A stretch of 64,000 nt of DNA, taken from positions 62,001 to 126,000 of the forward strand of contig CBDBQB010000034.1 of the NCBI GenBank assembly GCA_965209105.1, read 5' to 3'. The stretch's first letter is position 1, and each line of letters starts with the position of its first letter. The position numbers were made by a program, and so were the translations under genes. Shown here in pieces: positions 9,062-18,618 of this stretch. The stretch comes from JAAELZ01 sp965209105 (lineage in GTDB: Bacteria; Pseudomonadota; Gammaproteobacteria; Arenicellales; Poriferihabitantaceae). Under the pieces are notes generated by a model. The model searched no databases. It saw nothing but the letters and a program-made list of their open reading frames with translations, and was not told the DNA's origin.

Positions 9062-9631
9062 ATGATTGAGGTACAACAAAATTCGGGCGGCACCGCGGAT
9101 CAACAAAATCTGTATGCTGCGCTAGACCAAAAACTGCGCAACAGCGCATTTGACGGCTCGGCTGCACAAGCGCATGGCATTGCTTGCGGCTTGGTCTGTC
9201 GGAATATTCAAAGCGCTGAACTGGAGCAAACCGCCCAGCATTTAAACTTTTACGACGATGGTGCTATCACCGCGCTTGAAAGCTTGATGGAAATGAGTAC
9301 GCGAGATTTAAATCAGGCCGAATTTAGCTTTGATTTATGGATGCCCGATGACGACGATTTGGCGATCCAATTGGGCGCGCTGGCGGACTGGAGTCAGGGT
9401 TTTGTAATCGGCCTATTACACGACGGCAATGCGGTGCTCGAACAGCTTAGCCCTGAGTTACAAGAAAGCGTACAAGACATTATCCAAATCGCTGGTTTGG
9501 AAGCCACCCAATCTGACACCAACGAAGACGCTATCGCATTTATTGAAATCAAGGAATATTTGCGCATGGCAACGCAACTTATATTTGAAGAGTTTAATGC
9601 TGATCGGCCACTTGATGCAGTGGCCGAATAA
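9062..9631 (+). CDS. ygfB: YgfB/UPF0149 family protein
   Basis: This 189-residue acidic protein has the family pattern AHGIACGLVC near residue 37 and DWSQGFVIGLL near residue 110. The UPF0149 family sits upstream of pepP in many gammaproteobacteria, and in Pseudomonas a member affects regulation of envelope and antibiotic responses. Its biochemical role is not settled. It is first in the ygfB-pepP-ubiH-ubiI run, with 24 bp to pepP, and the probable promoter TATAAT lies almost against the start codon. Confidence 0.9.
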   Translation: MIEVQQNSGGTADQQNLYAALDQKLRNSAFDGSAAQAHGIACGLVCRNIQSAELEQTAQHLNFYDDGAITALESLMEMSTRDLNQAEFSFDLWMPDDDDLAIQLGALADWSQGFVIGLLHDGNAVLEQLSPELQESVQDIIQIAGLEATQSDTNEDAIAFIEIKEYLRMATQLIFEEFNADRPLDAVAE

Positions 9632-9655
9632 GTTAGCGCAATACTGTCTAAACTA

Positions 9656-10966
9656 ATGCACTCAGATATATTCAACCGACGCCGGCGCGGCTTAATGCAA
9701 TTGATGGGAGAGGGCATCGCTATTATCCCAAGCAATGACGAACAGCGCCGAAATGGCGATGTGTATTTTAGATTTCGTCCCGACAGCGATTTTTATTATC
9801 TAACGCAATTCCCCGAACCCGAAGCGCTTGCAGTCTTGATACCCCATCGGGAAGAAGGCGAATACATCTTGTTTTGTCGACCGAGCAACCCCGCCCGAGA
9901 ACAATGGGAAGGCAAGCGATGCGGACTTGAAAATGCGCTTGAAATTTATGGAGCGGATCAAGCTTTTGATATCCAAGAGCTTGAAAATATCTTGCCTAAA
10001 TTATTGGAAAACCAAGATAAAGTCTATACCTGCACGGGGCGACATCCCGAGTTTGATCAACAGCTATTTGGCTGGGTGAATGAAATTAAAACCCGCGCGC
10101 GAAGTGGTGTTCACGCGCCGATGGAGTTTTTAGACCTCACCTATATCCTCCATGAGCTGCGCCTGTTCAAGAAATCAGAAGAACTTCGAGTAATGCGCCG
10201 CGCGGCGAAATTAAGCGCCGTAGGCCATACGCGAGCGATGCAAGTCTGCCGGCCGGGGATGGCGGAATATGAAATCCAAGCCACGCTTGAAGCCAGCTTT
10301 ATGCAAGGCGGCTCGCCCTATCCAGCTTACCCTTCTATCGTGGCCGCCGGTGAGAACGCTTGCATTTTGCATTACACCGAAAATCAATCGATTTGCCAAG
10401 ACGGTGACTTACTGTTGATTGATGCGGGGGCAGAACTAGAATGTTACGCTTCTGACATTACGCGCACCTTTCCAGTCAACGGGAAATATAGCGCTGAACA
10501 GCGCGCCTGTTACGACATCGTGCTCGCCGCACAAACCGCCGCGATCGATCAAATTCGTGTCGATCAGCCTTGGCGCGCCTACCATGAGGCGGCGGTCGCG
10601 GTACTGGCGCAAGGCATGCTGGACTTAGGCTTGCTCAAAGGCACTTTAGAACAAGTGCTGGAAACTGAAACGTATAAACGCTTTTATATGCACGGTACCG
10701 GCCATTGGCTAGGCATGGATGTTCACGATGTCGGCGAGTATAAGGTTGAAAATGTCTGGCGCGTGTTAGAGCCGGGGATGGCCTTAACCGTTGAGCCGGG
10801 CTTGTATATCACACCCGCTGAGGATGTGGACAGCCGTTGGCATAATATTGGCATCCGCATCGAAGATGACGTAGTCGTCGGCAAACAAGAACCTGAGATA
10901 TTAAGCAGAGACGTTCCTGTGGACGCCGATGAGATTGAAGCCATCATGCGCGATGCGCGGCCTTGA
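9656..10966 (+). CDS. pepP: Xaa-Pro aminopeptidase
   Basis: This M24B metallopeptidase removes N-terminal residues preceding proline. Its 436 residues are close to the 441 of E. coli PepP. The N-terminal creatinase-like domain (about 1-170) includes the FRFRPDSDFYYLT motif. The catalytic pita-bread domain carries the metal ligands in LLIDAGAELECYASDITRTF (Asp, Asp), HGTGHWLGMDVHD (His) and LTVEPGLYI (Glu), plus a last Glu in GIRIEDDV. The leader has no Shine-Dalgarno. Its stop TGA overlaps the TTG start of ubiH. Confidence 0.95.
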   Translation: MHSDIFNRRRRGLMQLMGEGIAIIPSNDEQRRNGDVYFRFRPDSDFYYLTQFPEPEALAVLIPHREEGEYILFCRPSNPAREQWEGKRCGLENALEIYGADQAFDIQELENILPKLLENQDKVYTCTGRHPEFDQQLFGWVNEIKTRARSGVHAPMEFLDLTYILHELRLFKKSEELRVMRRAAKLSAVGHTRAMQVCRPGMAEYEIQATLEASFMQGGSPYPAYPSIVAAGENACILHYTENQSICQDGDLLLIDAGAELECYASDITRTFPVNGKYSAEQRACYDIVLAAQTAAIDQIRVDQPWRAYHEAAVAVLAQGMLDLGLLKGTLEQVLETETYKRFYMHGTGHWLGMDVHDVGEYKVENVWRVLEPGMALTVEPGLYITPAEDVDSRWHNIGIRIEDDVVVGKQEPEILSRDVPVDADEIEAIMRDARP

Positions 10967-12240
10967 AGCAGATCGTGGGAAAATCCTCAAATCAAGCGAC
11001 AGCAGAACACTTTGACATTGCAATCGTTGGCGGCGGATTGGTGGGATCTAGTCTTGCACTTGCACTGGCGAATACACCCTACCGAATTGCAGTCATCGAG
11101 CCTTTTGAGGTTGATCATGACGCGCAGCCCAGTTTTGATGAGCGAACCATCGCGCTCACTTACAGCGCCAAACATATCTTTAGCCAGATCGGCGCTTGGA
11201 CGGACGCTATCGAAAACGAAGCTTGCGCCATTCGCAGCATTCATATATCCAATAAAGGGCATTTAGGCCTCACCCAGCTGAGTCACGAAGATATTGGTAC
11301 GCCCGCTCTGGGGTACGTTATTCCTACCCGCGTATTGGGACGCTCGCTGAATCAACAATTATCCAGCGCCAGCAATGTACAGTTTTTCTGCCCGTATGAA
11401 GTCATTGAAGTTAAGGCACAAGCCGATGAAGCCCTTGTGCACTATCAGCACAGAGATACCAAGCAAAGCTCTGAGCTTAGCGCTAAATTAGTCGTATTGG
11501 CTGATGGGGGACGCTCAAATTTACTCGAGTCACTTGGGATTAATTGTCAACAAAAGACTTATTCGCAATCAGCCCTGCTCAGTATCGTTAAAAGCAATCG
11601 CGCCCATAATAACAAAGCGTACGAACGCTTCGATGAGGATGGGCCACTTGCCCTGCTGCCGCTCAATGGACAGCGCTTCGCGGTGGTTTGGACCTTATCA
11701 CCTGAGGCCTTGTCACACACACAAGGGCTAAACGACGAGGCGTTTCTTAAACATCTACAATCAAGTTTCGGAACACGCGCAGGTTTGTTCAGCGAAGCCA
11801 GTGCTCGAAAATCCTACGCCCTCAATAAAAGTAGCTTGCAGACTTTCCATGCGCAGCGAGTATTAGTGCTCGGCAATGCAGCACACACCGTACACCCCGT
11901 CGCAGGTCAGGGTTTTAATTTAGGTTTGCGCGATGTGGCTGCGTTGGCAGAACAGCTGCTGGCGGTGCCCAGCAAAGAAGGCACGCAAGACATCGGTGCG
12001 GCAGCGTTTTTAGCGAACTACAGCCAGAGCCGACAAGCAGATACAAAAAGGGTTCTACAGTTTACAGATGGCTTGCTCAAGCTCTTTTCACACCCTTCTC
12101 CGCTGGTAAAGATTGGTCGTAACCTCGGCTTGATCGCGATAGAAAATTTACCGTTTGTTAAGCGCGCCCTGCTGCGCCGCTCAATGGGCATGGGCAAACA
12201 CCAGCCGCGCCTTGCGCGTGGATTAAAAATTCGTGAATAA
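10963..12240 (+). CDS. ubiH: 2-octaprenyl-6-methoxyphenol hydroxylase
   Basis: A FAD-dependent monooxygenase of ubiquinone synthesis. The FAD dinucleotide-binding motif IVGGGLVGSSLALAL is near residue 22, the DG motif is VVLADGGRSNLL, and the second FAD motif is VLGNAAHTVHPVAGQGFNLGLRD near residue 305. The assigned start is TTG overlapping the pepP stop; an in-frame GTG four codons later is an alternative. It is distinguished from ubiI by its position immediately after pepP, as in E. coli. It overlaps the next gene by 8 bp, indicating tight coupling. Confidence 0.93.
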   Translation: MKQIVGKSSNQATAEHFDIAIVGGGLVGSSLALALANTPYRIAVIEPFEVDHDAQPSFDERTIALTYSAKHIFSQIGAWTDAIENEACAIRSIHISNKGHLGLTQLSHEDIGTPALGYVIPTRVLGRSLNQQLSSASNVQFFCPYEVIEVKAQADEALVHYQHRDTKQSSELSAKLVVLADGGRSNLLESLGINCQQKTYSQSALLSIVKSNRAHNNKAYERFDEDGPLALLPLNGQRFAVVWTLSPEALSHTQGLNDEAFLKHLQSSFGTRAGLFSEASARKSYALNKSSLQTFHAQRVLVLGNAAHTVHPVAGQGFNLGLRDVAALAEQLLAVPSKEGTQDIGAAAFLANYSQSRQADTKRVLQFTDGLLKLFSHPSPLVKIGRNLGLIAIENLPFVKRALLRRSMGMGKHQPRLARGLKIRE

Positions 12241-13480
12241 AGCTGCCTTGAAACATTCAACTGAGCCCGAATACGACATTTGTATCGTCGGCGCTGGCGT
12301 CGTGGGTTTAACCGCTGCGGCGATTCTATCGCGCTCCGATTTATCAATCGCAGTGGTAGAAAAACAAATCGCTGGCTTCAACAATAAGAAGCCACCAACT
12401 GCGAACGACAATTATGATTTACGGGTCAGCGCGATTAATTTGGCCTCAATGCAAATTTTCGAGCATTTGGGGATCGCCCAGTCGATGCTCGACCAACGCG
12501 CCAGCGCCTATGAATGTATGCAAGTGTGGGATGCCAATAGTGACGCACGAATTGAATTTGATGCAGCTGAAATTGACCAGAACCAACTCGGGTACATTCT
12601 CGAAAACTCCTTAATGGTCAATACTTTATTGAGTTTTCTTAATTCTAAAAGCAATGTGGTGTTTTTGGCCGGCAATGCACCCAACGAACTGAATCAAGCG
12701 CCCGATCATATTCGATTGAACTTAGACCAAATCACGCTTAGTGCCAAGCTTGTTATCGGCGCGGATGGCCAATATTCCGCAATACGCGCATTAGGACAAT
12801 TTAAAACCGAGCTCGGTAGCTTCGAGCAAAGCGCACTGGTTTGTCGCATTCAAACCGAACATAAGCATCAAGCAACAGCTTATCAATGTTTCCACGAGAG
12901 TGGGCCGATTGCTTACCTACCCTTGGCTGATGGCAGCTCATCCATAGTCTGGTCCTGCGATACCGAACGGGCGGAGACTTTGAAGCAACTCGACGACAAG
13001 GCCTTCGCGAAGGAAGTCGAAACGGCGATGCAAAACACATTGGGGCAAGTCGAAATACTGAGCAAACGCGGTGCTTTTGCGTTAACGCAGCAGCACGCCA
13101 CACGCTACATCAGCCAGCGGCTTGCGCTGATTGGTGATGCGGCGCATCGTACCCATCCGCTTGCCGGGCTGGGCGCGAACATCGGCTTACAAGATGCCGC
13201 AGTATTGGCTGAAACCATCCTGAAAGCGCATTCTGCGCATCGACAATATTATAGCGACGCGACCCTTCGACAGTACGAGCGCCGACGTAAGCACCAGAAC
13301 TCGATTATACTGCAAGCCATGCAAGCATTTAAAAGTGGCTTTGCCAGTCGTTCGCCGACGGTTTCAGCCTTGCGCGCATTTGCGCTTAATCGAGCTGACC
13401 GCATCGCACCCGTTAAATCTATCATCAGCCGCTTAGCCACGGGAACAGGCGGCGATTTAGCAGAACTGTCTCAACTTTAA
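12233..13480 (+). CDS. ubiI: FAD-dependent 2-polyprenylphenol hydroxylase (VisC/UbiI)
   Basis: This is the second FAD monooxygenase of the ubiquinone pathway, 415 residues and paralogous to UbiH. The dinucleotide motif is CIVGAGVVGLTAAAIL near residue 18, the DG motif LVIGADGQYSAIR, and the FAD/ribityl motif LIGDAAHRTHPLAGLGANIGLQD near residue 300. Order and sequence match E. coli visC (ubiI), which hydroxylates the ring at C5; related UbiL/UbiM-type specificity cannot be excluded. The start overlaps ubiH. The gcvT gene found next in E. coli is replaced here by an antiporter. Confidence 0.9.
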   Translation: MNKAALKHSTEPEYDICIVGAGVVGLTAAAILSRSDLSIAVVEKQIAGFNNKKPPTANDNYDLRVSAINLASMQIFEHLGIAQSMLDQRASAYECMQVWDANSDARIEFDAAEIDQNQLGYILENSLMVNTLLSFLNSKSNVVFLAGNAPNELNQAPDHIRLNLDQITLSAKLVIGADGQYSAIRALGQFKTELGSFEQSALVCRIQTEHKHQATAYQCFHESGPIAYLPLADGSSSIVWSCDTERAETLKQLDDKAFAKEVETAMQNTLGQVEILSKRGAFALTQQHATRYISQRLALIGDAAHRTHPLAGLGANIGLQDAAVLAETILKAHSAHRQYYSDATLRQYERRRKHQNSIILQAMQAFKSGFASRSPTVSALRAFALNRADRIAPVKSIISRLATGTGGDLAELSQL

Positions 13481-13499
13481 ACTTACTCTATTATTTTCT

Positions 13500-14753
13500 A
13501 TGCAACTTCTTAGCCTCAGCGCCCTACTCATCACGGTTACCGCCTTATTTAGTTATATCAATTCGAGGTGGATAAAATTACCCACGGCAATTGGTGTGAT
13601 GTTGGTGGCATTGCTGTTTTCAATGGCGATCATCGTAGTGGACTGGCTAGGTTGGTATCCGATGCGCGGGATCGCGCAGAACGTACTCTCTGGTATTGAT
13701 TTTAACTTCACGCTGCTGCACGGCATGTTGAGCTTTTTACTATTTGCGGGCGCGTTACACGTGAATCTTGAAGATTTAGCCAAGCAAAAGTGGGTCATCC
13801 TCACGCTGGCAACCGTCGGCGTTTTGGTTTCTACCGCTATTGTAGGGGTGGCGAGTTTCTATTTGTTTAACGCCATGGGCTTAAATATTAGCTTTATTTA
13901 TTGCCTGTTGTTTGGTGCACTGATCTCACCCACCGACCCTATTGCGGTGTTATCCACCCTTAAAAGCGTCGGCGCCCCTAAAGCGCTTGAAACAAAAATT
14001 ACGGGCGAATCACTGTTCAACGATGGCATTGGGGTCGTGGTATTTGTCGCCTTGTTGGGCATCGCCCAAGACCCAGACGCTGCCAATTTTAGCCATATTG
14101 CGCTATTGTTTGCTGAGGAAGCGCTTGGCGGCATCGTGTTTGGCATGGTACTGGGCTATGTCGGTTATAAATTGCTGGCAAGCCTTGATGATTATTCGGT
14201 AGAGATATTGATATCGCTCGCCATCGTAATGGGGGGCTACAGCCTCGCCATCGCCATACATACTTCGGGCCCAATCGCGATTGTCGTGGCGGGCTTATTT
14301 ATCGGTAATCACGGTCGGCAATTTGCCATGAGTGATAAAACCCGCGAACATCTCGATTTGTTTTGGGAATTAATTGATGAGATTTTAAACGCCTTACTCT
14401 TCGTTCTGATCGGCTTGGAGGTATTGGTTTTAGCCTTCAGCAAGGCATCGCTGATAACGGGTTTAATTGCAATTGTGATGGTGTTATTGGCAAGATGGGT
14501 GGCGGTCGGTATTCCCATTGCCCTATTCAAATTTAAGCGTACCTTTACCCCTCACGTCACACGGATCATGGTATGGGGGGGCTTGCGCGGTGGCATATCT
14601 GTTGCCTTGGCGCTCTCTATTCCAGAAGGTTCAGCGCGCGACATCATTTTAGCGGTGACCTATGTAATTGTGGTATTTTCTATCATCGTACAAGGGCTGA
14701 CGATCAAAGGTTTGGTTGAGAAAGCCAAACTCATCGAAGCCCAGAAAGCTTAA
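13500..14753 (+). CDS. CPA1-family Na+(K+)/H+ antiporter
   Basis: The 417-residue protein has about twelve membrane segments and the NhaP/CPA1 signatures LISPTDPIAVL near residue 140 and ESLFNDGIGVVVF near residue 170, where the Asp residues form the ion-binding site. GLRGGISVALAL near residue 365 is a further conserved segment. It should exchange cytoplasmic sodium (or potassium) for protons at the inner membrane. The leader is pyrimidine-rich without a Shine-Dalgarno. It stands between ubiI and fur on the same strand. Confidence 0.9.
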   Translation: MQLLSLSALLITVTALFSYINSRWIKLPTAIGVMLVALLFSMAIIVVDWLGWYPMRGIAQNVLSGIDFNFTLLHGMLSFLLFAGALHVNLEDLAKQKWVILTLATVGVLVSTAIVGVASFYLFNAMGLNISFIYCLLFGALISPTDPIAVLSTLKSVGAPKALETKITGESLFNDGIGVVVFVALLGIAQDPDAANFSHIALLFAEEALGGIVFGMVLGYVGYKLLASLDDYSVEILISLAIVMGGYSLAIAIHTSGPIAIVVAGLFIGNHGRQFAMSDKTREHLDLFWELIDEILNALLFVLIGLEVLVLAFSKASLITGLIAIVMVLLARWVAVGIPIALFKFKRTFTPHVTRIMVWGGLRGGISVALALSIPEGSARDIILAVTYVIVVFSIIVQGLTIKGLVEKAKLIEAQKA

Positions 14754-14772
14754 ACGATCCAATCGCAATAAC

Positions 14773-15186
14773 ATGACTGAAGCAACCGACGAACTTAAAC
14801 AGGCCGGATTAAAGACCACCCTGCCACGCCTAAAGGTTCTAAATCTTTTAGAAACCAATAAAACGCGTCATCTATCCGCTGAAGATGTGTACAAAATCTT
14901 TCTGCAACAAAACGAGAATATTGGTTTGGCGACCATCTATCGTGTGCTCACCCAGTTTGAGGCCGCAGGATTGGTTTTGCGCCATCATTTCGCCGATCGC
15001 TCAGTGTTTGAATTGGCCGATACCGAACACCACGACCATATGGTTTGTGCCGATTGCGGTAAAATAATCGAGTTTCACGACGACACCATCGAAAATCAAC
15101 AAGACGCCATTGCCAAACAACATGGTTTCGAGATTCATGACCATTCGCTGTGTCTGTACGGACTGTGCGCAGCCTGCCAACAATAA
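14773..15186 (+). CDS. fur: Ferric uptake regulator
   Basis: The product is a 137-residue iron-responsive repressor. The winged helix includes TTLPRLKVLNLLE and the recognition helix IGLATIYRVLTQFE. The metal site HHDHMVCADCGKIIEF is followed by a second CxxC (LCAACQQ) at the C terminus, as in Fur rather than Zur or PerR. I start at the ATG at 14773 because upstream codons read into the antiporter gene and family members begin close to here. A second Fur-family gene, zur, lies at 18.6 kb and is clearly different. Confidence 0.93.
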   Translation: MTEATDELKQAGLKTTLPRLKVLNLLETNKTRHLSAEDVYKIFLQQNENIGLATIYRVLTQFEAAGLVLRHHFADRSVFELADTEHHDHMVCADCGKIIEFHDDTIENQQDAIAKQHGFEIHDHSLCLYGLCAACQQ

Positions 15187-15210
15187 TTTCAATCACAATA
15201 TTTGCTTAGT

Positions 15211-16161
15211 ATGTCTGTCCTCATCACGGGCTCAATGGCCTATGACACCATTATGGTGTTTCCAGATTCATTCAAGAACCATATCATTCCAGAGAAAGTT
15301 CATATCTTAAACGTGTGCTTCATGGTGCCCGAAATGCGCAAAGAATATGGCGGCTGCGCGGGGAATATTGCCTATAACTACCATCTCTTAAACGAACACC
15401 CGATTCCGATGGCAACGGTGGGTGAAGACTTTGGTCCCTATGCAAAGTGGATGAAAAAATGTGGTGTAGAAGATCAATGCATTCTAAAAATTGAGGACAC
15501 CTTTACCGCGCAGGCATTCCTAACCACCGACATTGACGATAATCAGATTATCGCCTTTCATCCCGGCGCGATGGATCACGCACATGAAAACATTATCGAT
15601 CAAGCCCTGATTGATGCGCACGATATCAAATTGGCCATTATCGCGCCCGATGGCAAACAGGCGATGATCGAACACGCCGAGCAATTAGCCGCCCTAGACA
15701 CGCCGTTTTTCTTCGACCCAGGACAAGGCTTGCCGATGTTTAACGAGGCCGAGCTCAAACGATTTATTGAAATCGCCGATTACGTTGTGGTCAATGATTA
15801 CGAATCTGAGATGTTGGCTAAAAACGCAGCCTTGAGCATTGAACAGATCGCGCAACAGGTCGATGCTTTGATCATTACGCGCGGTAGTAAAGGGGCTGAA
15901 ATTTACGCGAATGGGTCGAAAATTGACATCCCCGTCGCCCCGATCAGCAAAGCGATTGACCCCACGGGCTGCGGCGATGCCTTTCGGGCGGGATTATTAT
16001 ACGGGGCGACTCACAAACTCGGCTGGGAAACCACCGGAAAAATGGCTTCCTTGCTCGGGGCGATTAAAATCGAGCAGCCCGGCACACAGAATCACGCCTT
16101 TACACTCGATACCTTTAAAAGTAGATATTCGGATAGTTTTGCGACAAAACTTATGCTCTAA
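15211..16161 (+). CDS. PfkB-family sugar/nucleoside kinase
   Basis: The ribokinase-fold protein has the N-terminal glycine pattern GGCAGNIAYN near residue 45 and the ATP/anion-hole motif DPTGCGDAFRAG near residue 250, whose second Asp is the catalytic base. It resembles the adenosine-kinase/ribokinase group A; the substrate is not readable. An upstream in-frame TTG at 15202 is possible, but the ATG here matches the family start (SVLITGSMAYD). It is 24 bp after fur in the same direction. Confidence 0.85.
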   Translation: MSVLITGSMAYDTIMVFPDSFKNHIIPEKVHILNVCFMVPEMRKEYGGCAGNIAYNYHLLNEHPIPMATVGEDFGPYAKWMKKCGVEDQCILKIEDTFTAQAFLTTDIDDNQIIAFHPGAMDHAHENIIDQALIDAHDIKLAIIAPDGKQAMIEHAEQLAALDTPFFFDPGQGLPMFNEAELKRFIEIADYVVVNDYESEMLAKNAALSIEQIAQQVDALIITRGSKGAEIYANGSKIDIPVAPISKAIDPTGCGDAFRAGLLYGATHKLGWETTGKMASLLGAIKIEQPGTQNHAFTLDTFKSRYSDSFATKLML

Positions 16162-16196
16162 TTCCGACTTCCCAATGGAAAAATTAATCATTCGAT

Positions 16197-16760
16197 ATGG
16201 CTAAAAGCAGTAGCGATAAAATCGCAAAACATTACTATTCTATCATTTCTGATTTGGGCGAAGACCCCAAGCGGGAAGGCATCATAAAAACCCCGATGCG
16301 GGCAGCCAAAGCCATGCAGTTTCTCACTGAGGGGTATCAGCAAACCTTGGAAGAAGTGATTAATAGTGCGATTTTTGAATCGGACAATGATCAGATGGTC
16401 ATTCTTAAAGATATAGAATTTTATTCCCTGTGCGAACACCACTTGCTGCCTTTTATCGGCAAATGCCACATCGCCTACTTACCCAAGGGTAAAGTCATCG
16501 GCCTATCCAAGCTGGCGCGGATCACCAATATGTTCGCACGACGCCTGCAAATCCAGGAAAATTTAACCGAGCAAATTGCCCGTGCGATATCTTCGGCGGT
16601 TGATGCGCGCGGCGTAGGGGTTGTCATGGAAGCCAAGCATATGTGCATGATGATGCGCGGCGTGCAAAAGCAAGATTCGGTCATGAAAACGTCCATGATG
16701 CTGGGCACCTTTAGAACCGATGAACGCACGCGCGCCGAATTTTTGCAGCTGATTGCATAA
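16197..16760 (+). CDS. folE: GTP cyclohydrolase I
   Basis: FolE converts GTP to dihydroneopterin triphosphate, the first step of folate and pterin synthesis. The 187-residue protein carries the zinc-binding and catalytic segment SLCEHHLLPF near residue 78 and KHMCMMMRGV near residue 142, which supplies the second zinc cysteine. GLSKLARI and the QENLTEQIA helix are the other hallmarks. It is the zinc-dependent class IA enzyme, not FolE2. The start has no clear Shine-Dalgarno. xni follows 31 bp downstream. Confidence 0.95.
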   Translation: MAKSSSDKIAKHYYSIISDLGEDPKREGIIKTPMRAAKAMQFLTEGYQQTLEEVINSAIFESDNDQMVILKDIEFYSLCEHHLLPFIGKCHIAYLPKGKVIGLSKLARITNMFARRLQIQENLTEQIARAISSAVDARGVGVVMEAKHMCMMMRGVQKQDSVMKTSMMLGTFRTDERTRAEFLQLIA

Positions 16761-16791
16761 ACTTTACTAAGCATTCCACTATGCCTCCCCG

Positions 16792-17559
16792 ATGATTAAG
16801 TTATTAATCATCGATGCCTTAAATGTCCTGCGGCGTTTATATTCAGCACTGCCTGCGCAGGAAGGCTCGCCGCCTGATATTGCGCAATTCTTAGCCAACT
16901 GCGATCGTGTGTTCAAACAAATCGTGGCACAACATGCGGCCACCCATGCCGTATGTGTATTTGAACAATACGATTCGACTTGGCGTCATGCCCTTTACCC
17001 GCCCTACAAAGCCAATCGCAAACCCCAGCCCGAGGCGATGCTTGCCAACTTTGATCAAGTCAAGCAACTACTTAAAAAACACGGCATATATGCATTGCAG
17101 ATCGACGGCTACGAAGCCGATGATATTATCGCTAGCATCGTACAGAAAACACGTCAGCATGATTGCCAAAACCTCATTCTATCGACCGATTCCTTAATGG
17201 CGCAACTGCTCGATGCGCACACACAGCTATATGATCAATTCAAACAAGCCCCGATTGATGCTGCATATATTTTGGACCGATACGCCGTTACGCCCGACCA
17301 ACTTGCTGATTATTTCGCGTTGGTTGGTTCAAGTTCGGTCAATGTGCCCGGCATAGAGGGCATAGGCGCGAAAACAGCGAGTCGTCTGTTGTCAGATGCC
17401 AACAGCATCGACGCCTTATTGGCCGATACTCAGGACGAGGATAAAACGCTGCAAAAACTTCGTGGCCAGCCGGAGGCCTTATATTTATACCGCGCATTGT
17501 TCCAACTTAGGTTGGACTGCCCGATGAATGGAAATTTAAACAAATGGCGATTAACGTGA
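16792..17559 (+). CDS. xni: Flap endonuclease Xni (5'-3' exonuclease family)
   Basis: The 255 residues match the size of E. coli Xni (ExoIX). The protein has the acidic active-site motifs LLIIDALN at the N terminus, VFEQYDSTWRHALYPPYKANR near residue 60 and DGYEADDIIAS near residue 105. A helix-hairpin-helix follows (VPGIEGIGAKTA near residue 185). It lacks the polymerase domains of PolA. Xni binds flap DNA; its in vivo contribution is minor and overlaps PolA. The leader before the ATG is C/T-rich. Confidence 0.88.
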   Translation: MIKLLIIDALNVLRRLYSALPAQEGSPPDIAQFLANCDRVFKQIVAQHAATHAVCVFEQYDSTWRHALYPPYKANRKPQPEAMLANFDQVKQLLKKHGIYALQIDGYEADDIIASIVQKTRQHDCQNLILSTDSLMAQLLDAHTQLYDQFKQAPIDAAYILDRYAVTPDQLADYFALVGSSSVNVPGIEGIGAKTASRLLSDANSIDALLADTQDEDKTLQKLRGQPEALYLYRALFQLRLDCPMNGNLNKWRLT

Positions 17560-17603
17560 CCAGCGCAGGCTCAACTCTTTGACAACGAGCAAAAGCACTG
17601 ATA

Positions 17604-18551
17604 TTAGGGTTTGCCACAGCCAATCAAAGCATTTTTATTCAGTTCAATGAGTTCGAACCACTGATTTGGCCCCGTCTTTAATTGCGCGCCAATCGGATCA
17701 AGCAGCCCCACTGCTAGATTTGCCTGCTCCGCTAAATGCCTAAGCAACTTTGGATCATATTGTCGCTCATGAAAAATGCATTCTATCTCTTGGCTAGCAA
17801 TTTGTTGCTTTAAGCTTAATACGGATTTCAAGCCCAACTTTCGATCAGGCTGGCTGGTGACTGCTCTGACAAAATTCAATTCAAATTCATGCTCAAAATA
17901 TTGGAATGCGTCGTGATAAATAAGATACTGCTTGTCTTTAAAAGGGACTAAGGAGGCTGAAATTCGTGTTCGGAGCTGATTTATTTTTTCTATCGCCGTC
18001 GCTGCATTGTGTTGATATAACTTTATGTTTCCAGAATCGAGATTAACTAAAGCATCACGCACCAACTTTATAATTGCCAAGGCATTGTCGAACGATAACC
18101 ATAAATGAGGGTCAATACTGTGCTCAGTATTGTTGTCTAGTGTTTGATCATGCCTTGTGTCCGTCAGGCTGCTCACTCGGTTTGGTAAGGCCACTATCTC
18201 AGATGACTTCAGTATATGAATAATCGAAATACTATCAGACAAACCCGAAACAAGCTTTCTAAGGTTCGTTTCATAGCTCGGGCCCAGCCAGATCACTAAC
18301 TCTGCGTTAAATAATTGGCGATACATTGAAGGCGTAATACTCGCAGCATGCGGGGATTGATTCCTGCCTATCAACAACGTTGGTTCTGCAACACCTTGCA
18401 TCACCATACTCACCAAGGAATGGATGGGCGCAATCGATACCACCACCCTCGGTGGCGCGGCCGATACGATACCGCCACACAACAGCCACAATATCATCAC
18501 ACGGCACAAATACCTCGCGGCTACATGTAAAATATTAATCCCCCAAGACAT
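17604..18551 (-). CDS. znuA: Zinc ABC transporter substrate-binding protein
   Basis: This is a periplasmic cluster A-I binding protein. A hydrophobic signal segment (VMILWLLCGGIVSAA) precedes the mature start PRVVVSIAPIHSLV. Zinc ligands are visible as His in SPHAASITP, in DPHLWLS, in YHDAFQYFEHEF, and a late acidic position. The His-rich loop typical of many ZnuA proteins is reduced to a short segment (HDQTLDNNTEH). The start may be internal (an ATG at the hydrophobic segment), because residues 1-17 are not signal-like. It is divergent from zur-znuCB across a Zur box, so it should be derepressed by zinc starvation. Confidence 0.92.
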   Translation of the reverse strand: MSWGINILHVAARYLCRVMILWLLCGGIVSAAPPRVVVSIAPIHSLVSMVMQGVAEPTLLIGRNQSPHAASITPSMYRQLFNAELVIWLGPSYETNLRKLVSGLSDSISIIHILKSSEIVALPNRVSSLTDTRHDQTLDNNTEHSIDPHLWLSFDNALAIIKLVRDALVNLDSGNIKLYQHNAATAIEKINQLRTRISASLVPFKDKQYLIYHDAFQYFEHEFELNFVRAVTSQPDRKLGLKSVLSLKQQIASQEIECIFHERQYDPKLLRHLAEQANLAVGLLDPIGAQLKTGPNQWFELIELNKNALIGCGKP

Positions 18552-18578
18552 TATTTTTAGCGCGCAAATCCACAGTTA

Positions 18579-18595
18579 ATGTTATATTATAACAT
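18579..18595. promoter_or_regulatory. Zur box
   Basis: The sequence ATGTTATATTATAACAT is a perfect 17-bp palindrome and matches the gammaproteobacterial Zur operator core GTTATAnTATAAC. It lies in the short spacer between divergent znuA and zur-znuC-znuB. Zinc-loaded Zur bound here would silence both directions, including its own gene. Confidence 0.92.
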
Positions 18596-18618
18596 AATAT
18601 TTCTAGCCTCTAACGCAA

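Noticed and set aside
9394..9735. 113-codon antisense ORF over ygfB and pepP
   Set aside because: Ser/Ile-rich shadow of two well-supported genes on the opposite strand, without motif or ribosome site.
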